The notes under the pieces are model-generated. The model was not told the origin of the DNA, did no database searches, and was given only the letters and a program-made list of their open reading frames with translations. This document shows, piece after piece, positions 7,669-15,968 of a stretch of DNA of 37,238 nt; the first letter of the stretch is position 1; each line of letters opens with the position of its first letter. Position numbers and translations under genes: made by a program. The DNA comes from Xanthomarina sp035306605 (GTDB taxonomy: Bacteria; Bacteroidota; Bacteroidia; Flavobacteriales; Flavobacteriaceae). The stretch lies in the NCBI GenBank assembly GCA_035306605.1, contig DATGNR010000059.1. The stretch is one strand, 5' to 3'.

Positions 7669-7941
7669 TTAGTTTACTGCATTTGATAAATCTGATCCAG
7701 CTTTAAACTTAACAACGTTTTTAGCTTTAATCTGTATAGTTTTTCCTGTTTGAGGATTTCTTCCTTCTCTTGCAGCTCTTTTAGATACTGACCAAGATCC
7801 AAAACCAACTAAAGAAACTCTGTTACCTTTTTGTAACGCTCCTTCAATTTCAATTAACGCACATTCTAAAGCTTTTTTTGCAGCTGCTTTAGTAATTCCT
7901 GCGTGTTCTGCCATAGCATCGATTAAATCTGATTTGTTCAT
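7669..7941 (-). CDS. DNA-binding protein HU
   Basis: The product has 90 residues when started at the ATG at 7941 ('MNKSDLIDAM'), the standard HU start. The frame stays open upstream to 8001, but that extension is not HU-like. It shows the helical N-terminal dimerisation half, then 'GFGSWSVSKRAAREGRNPQTGK' with the R61-N62-P63 tip of the DNA-embracing arm. HU bends and compacts DNA as a dimer. A leader of about 60 bases (including the open extension) lies between the predicted start site and the ATG. The gene is monocistronic with a strong terminator. Confidence 0.96.
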   Translation of the reverse strand: MNKSDLIDAMAEHAGITKAAAKKALECALIEIEGALQKGNRVSLVGFGSWSVSKRAAREGRNPQTGKTIQIKAKNVVKFKAGSDLSNAVN

Positions 7942-8003
7942 AATTTTAATTTTAATTATTAATAAATTGTTGGTTAAACATTCTTTTTTTGTTAAATCCA
8001 TTA

Positions 8004-8034
8004 CAAATTTATACGGATTCTTAAACCACGCAAG
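8004..8034 (-). promoter_or_regulatory. Promoter of the HU gene
   Basis: On the minus strand a perfect Bacteroidota -7 box TAAATTTG (8004-8011) is preceded after 19 bp by CTTG (8031-8034), a partial -33 TTTG box. Transcription should begin near 7997, giving a leader of ~56 bases. The -33 region overlaps an inverted repeat CCACG-N10-CGTGG (8026-8045). Confidence 0.6.
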
Positions 8035-8137
8035 TAATGACGTGGGAAATCCGGCAGATTGTTAATAACTTTGCATAATTGTTAATAAAGCTAGTGCATT
8101 TCATCGGATATTTTGCAATATCAACAACTATAAGGGT

Positions 8138-9085
8138 TTAGAACGTTTTTGATGAGGCTGCAAATGAATATCCATTTAAAAGTGATTTGGCGTCCATTTT
8201 TCGCTTTCCAGGAAGCTTTAATTCTTTTAGATGTATAAAGCCTTCTTTTACTGCTACTTTAATTTCTTTTTTAGTAACTACTAAATCTCCAATGGCTAAT
8301 TCATGGGGTTCTTTTTCTAGGTCTGAAGCATAGATTTTTACATCTAAGGTGTCTTCACCATTTTTTAAATAGGTCCAAGCAGCTGGATAAGGACTTAAAC
8401 CACGAATCTTGTTGTATATATTGGTCATACTGTCTGTCCAATCTATTTTACAGTTGTCTCGGTTTAGTTTATTTGCCGTTTTAGGGCTTTCAGTTTTTGG
8501 CTGTGCTTGAGTGCTTACAGAGCCTTGTTTAATGAGATTTACGGTTTTTATAACCAAGTCACTTCCGGCATGCATGAGCTTATCATGTAATATACCAGCA
8601 TCATCGGTAGGGGCTATGGCTACTTCTTCTTGAAGGATAATTTCACCGGTGTCAATCTTTTCATCTATAAAGAAGGTGGAAACACCCGTCTTTGTTTCAC
8701 CATTAATTATGGCCCAATTTATAGGGGCAGCGCCTCGATAGTCTGGCAATAGGGAGGCATGCAGATTAAATGTACCATATGCCGGCAATTGCCAAACAAC
8801 TTCAGGAAGCATTCTAAACGCTACTACTATTTGTAAATTGGCGTTTAAACTTTTTAGTTCTGCCAGAAACTCCTCGTTTTTTAAATTGGTAGGCTGCATA
8901 ATATGTAGGCCTTGAGATTGGGCATAGACTTTTACAGCACTTTCATTTAATTTTCTTCCTCTTCCTGCGGGTTTGTCGGGAGCGGTTATCACACCAACAA
9001 TTTGATATTCTTTTTCTACTAAGTCTTTTAAAATGGTTACTGCAAAATCCGGCGTTCCCATGAATACAATTCTTAAATCGCTCAT
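8138..9085 (-). CDS. fmt: Methionyl-tRNA formyltransferase
   Basis: The product has 315 residues, full length. It adds a formyl group from 10-formyl-THF to Met-tRNA(fMet) for initiation. The N-terminal formyltransferase domain has 'FMGTPDFAV' (8-16). The catalytic set is N107, H109 ('FNLHASLLPDYRGAAP') and D145 ('IDTGEII'). The C-terminal OB-like domain spans about 205-315, with 'GLSPYPAAWTYL'. It follows recQ by 2 bp on the same strand, so the two are surely co-transcribed. Confidence 0.97.
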   Translation of the reverse strand: MSDLRIVFMGTPDFAVTILKDLVEKEYQIVGVITAPDKPAGRGRKLNESAVKVYAQSQGLHIMQPTNLKNEEFLAELKSLNANLQIVVAFRMLPEVVWQLPAYGTFNLHASLLPDYRGAAPINWAIINGETKTGVSTFFIDEKIDTGEIILQEEVAIAPTDDAGILHDKLMHAGSDLVIKTVNLIKQGSVSTQAQPKTESPKTANKLNRDNCKIDWTDSMTNIYNKIRGLSPYPAAWTYLKNGEDTLDVKIYASDLEKEPHELAIGDLVVTKKEIKVAVKEGFIHLKELKLPGKRKMDAKSLLNGYSFAASSKTF

Positions 9086-9087
9086 AT

Positions 9088-10986
9088 TTAATATAATTTG
9101 TAGGTGTTTTTATTGGTTATTCTAATAAATTCATGCTCTAATAGTAGCCTCAACACATTTTGTAAGTCTGTTTCTGAACAGGATACCTGCTCTAGTAATT
9201 CCCTGGAACTTAATTCACCAGAACTTAAAGCTTGCAATACTTTTATTTGAACTTGTTTTAAGTCCGACTTGTTTTGGGTTTTGTTCCTCTTGATACACAC
9301 GGAACAAATTCCACATGCCTTCACTTTTTCTTCTCCAAAATAGGAGAGGAGTTGCACACTTTTACAGGTCTTATCGTTTTCTATATAGTTGATAACTGAA
9401 TGGACTTGATGGTGCTTTAACTTGTTTTGTGCGTCAATATAATGTGAAATTCTATTAATAGCATTGTCGTCTTCACGTGGTTGTAAATAGGTTATTTCAG
9501 AATCGGTGGTCGAAAGACTTAATGTAATGATCTCATCTTTTTCCAATTGTTTTAAAGCTGAAAATACACGATCTTCAGAAACCGAAGCTTTTTCTGAAAC
9601 TAATAAACTATTTATTTTTATATCGTTTTCAAAAATACCACCATAGGTTCTAAGTATGGTTTTAACAAGAACACTCAGTTCTGGATGGGTTTCTAAGTAT
9701 GAAAAAAGAGCGGCATTGCTAATAATAAATTGAAGGCTTGTTTTTCTATTAAACTGCTTCGATAGGGTAATAATACTCGTTCTATCTAGTAACTGTAAGG
9801 TGTTATAAGTAATTAAGCTTGGCAGTTGATAGGTTTTACAAAAGGCATTGAAATTAAAATCGTAAACCTGGTTCTGACCTTCACCAAAGGAAATTTGAAA
9901 ATAATTACTTAATTTTCTATAAATATGCTTGACGTCCTGAATACTTGGCAAGGATTCTAGAAACTGGCTTTTTACCGAAACCACATCGCTTTTATTTTTT
10001 AAAATAATAGCAAAAGCTTTGTTTCCGTTTCTTCCAGCTCTACCAGCTTCTTGAAAATAACTTTCTATGCTTTCAGGTAAATTAATGTGAATCACCGTTT
10101 TAACATCTGGTTTATCAATGCCCATTCCAAAGGCATTGGTAGCAACCATCACTTGTTTTTGGTTGTTAATCCACTGATTTTGGTTCGCTTCTTTTAGCTT
10201 ATTGGATAAACCGCCATGATAGGTCGTAGCCGAAATTCCTTTCTTATTCAAAAACTCCGAAATCTCGATAGTCAATCGTCGACTCCTTACATATACTATA
10301 GAGGATTGTGGGTTTTTCTTTAAAATGGCTTCTAGTCGGTAATACTTATCGTCTTCATCAAAAGTCATATAAGCTAAATTCGACCTTTCAAAGGATTGTT
10401 TGAATATTTTGGGTTTAATAAAATCCAATTCTTCTACAATGTCCTGAACCACTTCGGCAGTGGCAGAGGCGGTTAGAGCAATGCAGTTTACCGTTGGCTT
10501 AATTTGTCTAAGAAGCTCAATGTTTTTATAAGCAGGTCTAAAATCATTCCCCCATTGCGAAATACAGTGCGCCTCATCTACAGCAATTAAATTCACAGGC
10601 ATTTGCTTGATTCTATCTTGAACCAATTCCTGTTGTAAGCGCTCTGGAGATAAATAGAGAAACTTGTAATTGCCATAAATACAGTTGTCCAACAAGGTGT
10701 CTAGTTCATGATAGGGAATGCCACTGGTGATACTTAAGGCTTTAATTCCTTTTTGTTGTAAAGCGTTGACTTGATCCTTCATTAAAGCTATTAAAGGAGA
10801 TACTACGATGCAAATTCCTTCCTTGGCTAAAGCAGGGATTTGAAAGCATAGCGATTTACCACCACCGGTTGGTAGTAAGGCAAACACATCTTCACCTTGT
10901 AAAACGGCTTCAATAATGTCTTCTTGAAGGGGTCTAAACGAGGTGAAATTCCAATAGCGCTCTAATATATTTATAGGATGCTGCAT
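9088..10986 (-). CDS. recQ: ATP-dependent DNA helicase RecQ
   Basis: The product has 632 residues. The superfamily 2 helicase core has Walker A 'LPTGGGKS' (K44), DEAH at 137-140 and motif VI 'QEAGRAGRNG'. The RecQ zinc site follows: C541, C558, C561, C564. There is no HRDC domain; instead the last ~60 residues look like a winged helix, the usual short Bacteroidota form. It acts in recombination and fork repair by unwinding 3'-to-5'. Its ATG overlaps the stop of the upstream ATPase gene by one base (TAATG), and fmt follows 2 bp later, so the three form an operon. Confidence 0.96.
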   Translation of the reverse strand: MQHPINILERYWNFTSFRPLQEDIIEAVLQGEDVFALLPTGGGKSLCFQIPALAKEGICIVVSPLIALMKDQVNALQQKGIKALSITSGIPYHELDTLLDNCIYGNYKFLYLSPERLQQELVQDRIKQMPVNLIAVDEAHCISQWGNDFRPAYKNIELLRQIKPTVNCIALTASATAEVVQDIVEELDFIKPKIFKQSFERSNLAYMTFDEDDKYYRLEAILKKNPQSSIVYVRSRRLTIEISEFLNKKGISATTYHGGLSNKLKEANQNQWINNQKQVMVATNAFGMGIDKPDVKTVIHINLPESIESYFQEAGRAGRNGNKAFAIILKNKSDVVSVKSQFLESLPSIQDVKHIYRKLSNYFQISFGEGQNQVYDFNFNAFCKTYQLPSLITYNTLQLLDRTSIITLSKQFNRKTSLQFIISNAALFSYLETHPELSVLVKTILRTYGGIFENDIKINSLLVSEKASVSEDRVFSALKQLEKDEIITLSLSTTDSEITYLQPREDDNAINRISHYIDAQNKLKHHQVHSVINYIENDKTCKSVQLLSYFGEEKVKACGICSVCIKRNKTQNKSDLKQVQIKVLQALSSGELSSRELLEQVSCSETDLQNVLRLLLEHEFIRITNKNTYKLY

Positions 10987-11528
10987 TACAGCTCATTTAA
11001 CTTCTTTAACAGGTAATCTACTCTGTTTTCAACGGTGTCAAAAGGAATATCTATTAAGTTATATTGATATTTATGGTAGGTTTTAAGAAGTTGTTGGTGT
11101 ATTTCTTGCGATTGCTCAAAGTTTTCATAGCGCTCACTATCACTAACAAAAATTTCCTGCCATGGTGCTAAAACAAATACTTGCGTGTATTTGCAACTAT
11201 TACAGGCTTCAACAAAGTCTTCAGGGTAGCTTTCGTTGGCAAAATCCATATATGCCAAAACGTCGGGCACACCTCGATCTAAAAATACCAGGTCGTTTTC
11301 TAGTCGCAAAGCGGCTTCGTATTGCTTAACTCTGCCCTCCAATAGCCTTTGACTAAATAGAAATGGCTGACTTAGAAAAAGCTGTTCAACCCCTTCTTTC
11401 CTAGCTTCAAGAGTAACCTGTCTAGAAATTTCTTCTAAACAAGTGTAACCTCTCTTAGTTAATTCGTTAATTAAGGATGTTTTTCCGGTTCCTGGTCCCC
11501 CAGTTATGACGATTCTTTTTAAACTCAA
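10986..11528 (-). CDS. AAA-type ATPase, NadR/AAA_28-like P-loop protein
   Basis: The product is about 180 residues. It starts with 'LKRIVITGGPGTGKTSL' (Walker A), then 'EEISRQV', a 'VFLDRGVPDVLAYMDFA' strand with acidic residues typical of small nucleotide or ribosyl kinase-like ATPases, and 'ENFEQSQEIHQQLLKTYHKY'. The substrate is unknown. No ATG is available near the P-loop. TTG at 11528 gives the family-like start (Met-Ser-Leu-Lys-Arg); TTG at 11537 is the alternative and the frame closes at a TAA just upstream. It is first in the ATPase-recQ-fmt operon, its stop overlapping the recQ ATG. Confidence 0.8.
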   Translation of the reverse strand: MSLKRIVITGGPGTGKTSLINELTKRGYTCLEEISRQVTLEARKEGVEQLFLSQPFLFSQRLLEGRVKQYEAALRLENDLVFLDRGVPDVLAYMDFANESYPEDFVEACNSCKYTQVFVLAPWQEIFVSDSERYENFEQSQEIHQQLLKTYHKYQYNLIDIPFDTVENRVDYLLKKLNEL

Positions 11529-11684
11529 AATTGGCAAGGTTTTGGCTGTAAAATTCGTGATTTAAATCTTAAATAAAAAATCATAAGGAAATAGTATCTT
11601 TACAAACTTCAAAAAATATAAAAAAAATGCTTATTTTATGTGAATGAAGTAAGGATGATAGAAAAAAGACCCTAAATAATAGAA

Positions 11685-11978
11685 ATGAACGACAATAAAA
11701 AATCAGAGGAGTTTTACACCAAACTAAAATCGCAGCTTTATGAAAATACCTCATGGCCTGCAGAATATTTATACAAGTTTATAGTGAAGTCCAATTTAGA
11801 AGCTATAGCTAAGGTGGAGGCCATTTTTAACAATGTAGGTGCGGTGATACAAACCAAGGAATCTAAAAATGGAAATTATACCAGTATTTCCATTAGCGTT
11901 AAAATGAAGAACCCAGAGCAGGTGATTGAAAAATATAAAGAAGTAGGAGAAAAAGTGGAAGGCGTTATTAGTCTTTAA
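11685..11978 (+). CDS. DUF493 family protein (YbeD-like)
   Basis: The product has 97 residues, full length for the family. The pattern 'FYTKLKSQLYENTSWPAEYLYKFIV' followed by 'VEAIFNNVGAVIQTKESKNGNYTSISISVKM' is the ferredoxin-like ACT-type fold of YbeD/DUF493. The family resembles regulatory ACT domains, but no ligand is established. It is divergent from the ATPase-recQ operon across a 150-bp AT-rich region and followed by DUF4290 and murA in the same direction, a common order in this bacterial group. Confidence 0.9.
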   Translation: MNDNKKSEEFYTKLKSQLYENTSWPAEYLYKFIVKSNLEAIAKVEAIFNNVGAVIQTKESKNGNYTSISISVKMKNPEQVIEKYKEVGEKVEGVISL

Positions 11979-12045
11979 TATTTTTTCGTACTTTGCGCGT
12001 GCATAATTAACTTCATGCAAAACTTAAAAACACCACAAATTTATT

Positions 12046-12693
12046 TTGATAGATAATTTAGAATATAACACGGAGCGTGAACATTTAATCATTCCTGAAT
12101 ATGGACGTCATATGCAGAAAATGATTACCTATGCTAAAACACGTGAAACTAAGGAAGAACGTAATAAAGTAGCCAAGGCTATCATCTCAGTAATGGGGAA
12201 TCTACAACCACATTTGCGCGATGTGCCAGATTTTCAGCATAAACTTTGGGATCAATTGTTTATCATGGCAGACTTCGATATCGACGTGGATTCACCATAC
12301 CCAAAACCTTCAAGAGAGGAATTGTATGCAAGTCCGCAACCACTAAAGTACCCACAAAATCATCCAAAATATAGATTCTACGGAAACAATATTAAAACAA
12401 TGATCGATGTGGCTTGTACCTGGGAAGAAGGAGAACTAAAGGAAGCTTTGATTTACACCATTGCTAATCACATGAAAAAAAGTTTCTTAAACTGGAACAA
12501 AGATACCGTGGAAGATGAGGTTATTTTTGGTCATTTAAGAGAACTATCCGATGGTAAAATCAATCTTAAAAATGAGGATGAAGATTTAACAGATGCCTCA
12601 AGTTTAATGAGAAGTTCCAAAAAATACACGTCTTCACCTAAAAAAACACATCACAAAAAAAGCAATACAAACAGAACGAGAAAACGTTACTAA
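12046..12693 (+). CDS. DUF4290 family protein
   Basis: The product has 215 residues. The N-terminus 'NLEYNTEREHLIIPEYGRHM' and 'HLRDVPDFQHKLWDQLFIM' followed by 'KYRFYGNNIK' are the conserved blocks of this Bacteroidota-only family of unknown function. The last ~45 residues are low-complexity and basic (Ser, Lys, His, Arg), suggesting nucleic-acid or ribosome contact, though this is inference. The start is TTG at 12046; no in-frame ATG precedes the conserved block. It ends 9 bp before murA, so the two are probably co-transcribed. Confidence 0.9.
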   Translation: MIDNLEYNTEREHLIIPEYGRHMQKMITYAKTRETKEERNKVAKAIISVMGNLQPHLRDVPDFQHKLWDQLFIMADFDIDVDSPYPKPSREELYASPQPLKYPQNHPKYRFYGNNIKTMIDVACTWEEGELKEALIYTIANHMKKSFLNWNKDTVEDEVIFGHLRELSDGKINLKNEDEDLTDASSLMRSSKKYTSSPKKTHHKKSNTNRTRKRY

Positions 12694-12702
12694 CCTAAAC
12701 GT

Positions 12703-14019
12703 ATGGGAATATTTAAAATTGAAGGAGGTCACCAATTAAAAGGAAAAATACAACCTCAAGGCGCTAAAAACGAAGCTTTACAAATATTATGTGCAGTCTT
12801 GCTAACTCCCGAATTAGTAACTATTCACAATATTCCAGATATCGTTGATGTTAACAAACTAATAGAGTTACTAGTAAAACTAGGAGTGGAAGTTAATAAA
12901 ATCGGTGCAGGGTCATACACGTTTAAAGCTAACAATGTTAATTTAGAATATCTAGAATCTGCCCAATTTAAAGAAGACGGAAAAGGATTAAGAGGTTCCA
13001 TCATGATTGTAGGACCACTTTTAGCGCGTTTTGGTAAAGGATATATTCCTAAACCTGGAGGTGATAAAATTGGAAGAAGAAGATTAGACACGCATTTTGA
13101 AGGCTTTATTAATTTAGGAGCTAAATTTAGATACAATAGAGAAGAGTATTTTTATGGAGTAGAAGCCAAAAAACTGAAAGGAGCGTATATGCTTCTTGAT
13201 GAAGCTTCGGTTACAGGAACAGCAAATATTGTGATGGCTGCTGTTTTAGCTGAAGGGACTACAACCATATATAACGCAGCCTGCGAACCATATTTACAAC
13301 AACTTTGTAAAATGCTTAACCGCATGGGAGCAAAGATTAGTGGTATTGGTTCCAATATGTTAATAATTGAAGGTGTCGATTCATTAAAAGGAACAGACCA
13401 TAGAATGCTTCCGGATATGATTGAAATTGGAAGCTGGATTGGTTTAGCGGCCATGACCAAAAGCGAATTGACCATTACCAATGTAAGTTGGGACGACTTA
13501 GGACAAATTCCAAACGTATTTAGAAAATTAGGAATTACAGTTGAACGTCAAGGCGATGATATTCACATTCCTGCGCATACAAATGGCTATGAAATTCAAA
13601 ACTATATCGATGGTTCTATTTTAACCATTTCCGACGCTCCTTGGCCAGGATTTACACCAGATTTGCTAAGTATTATTTTAGTGGTGGCAACCCAAGCAAG
13701 AGGAAGTGTTTTAATACATCAAAAAATGTTTGAAAGCCGTTTGTTCTTTGTGGATAAATTAATCGATATGGGAGCTAAGATTATTCTTTGCGACCCGCAT
13801 AGAGCAACTGTTATTGGTCACGATTTTAAATCGCAACTAAAAGCAACAACCATGTCTTCTCCAGATATTAGAGCAGGGGTAGCCTTATTAATTGCAGCAT
13901 TATCTGCAAAGGGAACATCTACCATTCACAATATCGAGCAAATAGATAGAGGTTACGAAAATATAGACACGCGTTTACAAGCTATTGGTGCAAAAATTGA
14001 ACGTTTAGAAGGGAAGTAA
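12703..14019 (+). CDS. murA: UDP-N-acetylglucosamine 1-carboxyvinyltransferase, Asp-type
   Basis: The product has 438 residues, full length. It transfers enolpyruvate from PEP to UDP-GlcNAc, the first committed step of peptidoglycan synthesis in the cytoplasm. It has K22 in 'PQGAKNEALQ' and the inverted alpha/beta barrel repeats. The catalytic loop reads 'PKPGGDKIGRRRLDTH': the residue equal to E. coli Cys115 is D121 (codon 13063-13065). Asp at this position is known from mycobacteria and chlamydia and makes MurA insensitive to fosfomycin. The gene lies 9 bp after DUF4290 and ends before a strong hairpin at 14057. Confidence 0.96.
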   Translation: MGIFKIEGGHQLKGKIQPQGAKNEALQILCAVLLTPELVTIHNIPDIVDVNKLIELLVKLGVEVNKIGAGSYTFKANNVNLEYLESAQFKEDGKGLRGSIMIVGPLLARFGKGYIPKPGGDKIGRRRLDTHFEGFINLGAKFRYNREEYFYGVEAKKLKGAYMLLDEASVTGTANIVMAAVLAEGTTTIYNAACEPYLQQLCKMLNRMGAKISGIGSNMLIIEGVDSLKGTDHRMLPDMIEIGSWIGLAAMTKSELTITNVSWDDLGQIPNVFRKLGITVERQGDDIHIPAHTNGYEIQNYIDGSILTISDAPWPGFTPDLLSIILVVATQARGSVLIHQKMFESRLFFVDKLIDMGAKIILCDPHRATVIGHDFKSQLKATTMSSPDIRAGVALLIAALSAKGTSTIHNIEQIDRGYENIDTRLQAIGAKIERLEGK

Positions 14020-14056
14020 TATACCTTCGATTTGCATGGCTTATGCATGAACAAAT

Positions 14057-14094
14057 ACCATTGGCTACTTATCTAAAAAGTAGCCAATGGTTTA
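14057..14094 (+). terminator. Hairpin after murA
   Basis: A perfect 14-bp stem ACCATTGGCTACTT / AAGTAGCCAATGGT with a 7-base loop lies 37 bp past the murA stop. The following T-run is weak (TTTATAA), so it may terminate poorly or protect the mRNA 3' end. Confidence 0.7.
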
Positions 14095-14363
14095 TAATAA
14101 GTCATCTAATAGACAAGAATAGGAGCATACCACGTAACCTGTTCAACTTGCCAAATAAATTAAAATGGGAGCATATCTCATTTTAGAAAAGTACCAGCCA
14201 CATCTCATAAATAATGCGCAATGACTGAACGGAAGGTACCCCATGGTTTATCTTAATAAACGAAAAAATAGGGTAGTATTTTCCGATTTCATCTAAGTGC
14301 TAAGTAAGGAATAGGGGAATAGAATAGACTAAGCTATTCAAGACGATACTTTAAAACATTACC
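14095..14363. other. Gap upstream of selO, no gene seen
   Basis: With the murA hairpin, this gene-free stretch runs 344 bp (14020-14363). It holds no ORF or tRNA that I can support. A weak inverted repeat AAAATG-N11-CATTTT lies near 14163-14185. The promoter of the SelO gene should lie here, but no clear TAnnTTTG box was found. Confidence 0.4.
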
Positions 14364-15929
14364 ATGAAATTTAATATAAAAGATACATTTACTAAAGAAT
14401 TACCTGCTGATCCGATATTGGAAAACTTCAGAAGACCGGTTCATGCTTGTTTTTCTTATGTAGAACCAAAAAAGACGAAACAACCAGCCTTAGTTCATGC
14501 GTCTCCTGAATTGGCTAAGGAGCTTGGAATCACTGACAACGATTTACAGTCTGAAGCCTTTCTAAAAATCTTTTCTGGAAACAGCATGGTTCCAAATACA
14601 AAACCTTACGCCATGTGTTACGGAGGGCATCAATTTGGAAATTGGGCAGGACAATTAGGTGATGGAAGGGCTATTAATTTGTTTGAAATGGAACACAATA
14701 ACAAGCACTGGGCATTGCAGTTAAAAGGAGCAGGGGAAACTCCGTACTCTAGAAGTGCAGATGGCTTGGCTGTTTTACGTTCTTCCATTCGTGAGTATCT
14801 GTGTTCTGAAGCCATGTTTCATTTAAATGTTCCTACCACAAGAGCATTATCTATTTGTGAAACTGGCGACAGGGTTTTAAGAGATATTTTATATACCGGG
14901 CATCCAGAATATGAAAAAGGAGCAGTGGTTTGCCGAGTAGCACCTTCTTTTATACGCTTCGGAAGTTTTGAAATTTTATTGGCTAGAGAAGATGTTGAAA
15001 CATTAAAATTACTTACAGATTATACCATCAAACACTACTTTCCTCATATAGAAAAGGGAACCAAGGAAGGCTATATTCAGTTTTTTCAAGAAGTTACAAA
15101 CCGCACCTTGGACATGTTAATCTATTGGCAACGTGTGGGGTTTGTTCATGGCGTTATGAATACAGATAATATGTCCATTCTAGGCTTAACTATTGATTAC
15201 GGTCCTTATGGTTGGCTTGAAGGATATGATGAGGGATGGACACCAAATACCACTGATAATAGGGATAAACGCTATAGATATGGCAACCAGGTTAATATAG
15301 GTCTTTGGAATCTTTACAGATTGGCAAGTTCATTATTCCCATTAATCGATGAGGCTGAACCTCTTGAAGCAATTCTTGAAGGCTATCGCACTGACTATAA
15401 GAAACTATACCTAAAGATGATGAAATCTAAAATCGGTATTTTTTCGGAGGAGGCGGAAGATGTTGTTCTCATTAATACTTTGGAGGAGAACTTGCAATTG
15501 ACCGAAACAGACATGACTATTTTCTATAGAAATCTAAGTAAGATTGATAAGAACGCTGCAATAACAGATGATTTTTTAGCTCCGGAAATGGATGCCTTTT
15601 ATGTGCCAGAAGCTATAAATGGTACGGTGAAGGAAGAATGGAAAGCTTGGTTTCAAGCTTATGTCTCTAGACTGCAACGCGAAGCCTTATCCAATGAGGA
15701 TAGAAAAAATAAAATGAACTCCGTAAATCCAAAATACGTCCTTAGAAATTATATGGCTCAGTTAGCTATAGAGGCAGCGGATAAAGGAGATTACTCTGTG
15801 GTGGATGAACTGTACCAATTACTCTTGAATCCTTATGGAGAGCAAAAAGAATCCGAAAAATGGTTTGTAAAAAGACCAGAATGGGCTCGTAATAAAACAG
15901 GATGCTCCATGCTTTCTTGTAGTTCTTAA
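14364..15929 (+). CDS. selO: Protein adenylyltransferase SelO (YdiU)
   Basis: The product has 521 residues, full length. SelO is a pseudokinase-fold enzyme that transfers AMP from ATP to protein hydroxyls, linked to redox stress. Seen here: the 'CYGGHQFGNWAGQLGDGRA' block (85-102), the lysine in 'LQLKGAGETPYSR' (K121), 'HGVMNTDNMSI' with D268-N269, and the 'DYGPYG' metal motif (D278). The C-terminus 'GCSMLSCSS' keeps C519 where eukaryotic homologues carry selenocysteine, with C514 as a likely disulfide partner. It is alone on its strand and faces the photolyase gene tail to tail, 39 bp apart. Confidence 0.95.
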   Translation: MKFNIKDTFTKELPADPILENFRRPVHACFSYVEPKKTKQPALVHASPELAKELGITDNDLQSEAFLKIFSGNSMVPNTKPYAMCYGGHQFGNWAGQLGDGRAINLFEMEHNNKHWALQLKGAGETPYSRSADGLAVLRSSIREYLCSEAMFHLNVPTTRALSICETGDRVLRDILYTGHPEYEKGAVVCRVAPSFIRFGSFEILLAREDVETLKLLTDYTIKHYFPHIEKGTKEGYIQFFQEVTNRTLDMLIYWQRVGFVHGVMNTDNMSILGLTIDYGPYGWLEGYDEGWTPNTTDNRDKRYRYGNQVNIGLWNLYRLASSLFPLIDEAEPLEAILEGYRTDYKKLYLKMMKSKIGIFSEEAEDVVLINTLEENLQLTETDMTIFYRNLSKIDKNAAITDDFLAPEMDAFYVPEAINGTVKEEWKAWFQAYVSRLQREALSNEDRKNKMNSVNPKYVLRNYMAQLAIEAADKGDYSVVDELYQLLLNPYGEQKESEKWFVKRPEWARNKTGCSMLSCSS

Positions 15930-15968
15930 AATCAAAGGCTCTTTTAGTTTCAAGAGAATTAATTTACT

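Noticed and set aside
11796..12020. Minus-strand 74-codon ORF opposite DUF493
   Set aside because: It covers most of a conserved gene and its own sequence is low complexity.
12825..13481. Two minus-strand ORFs inside murA
   Set aside because: They are antisense to a complete, well-conserved enzyme.
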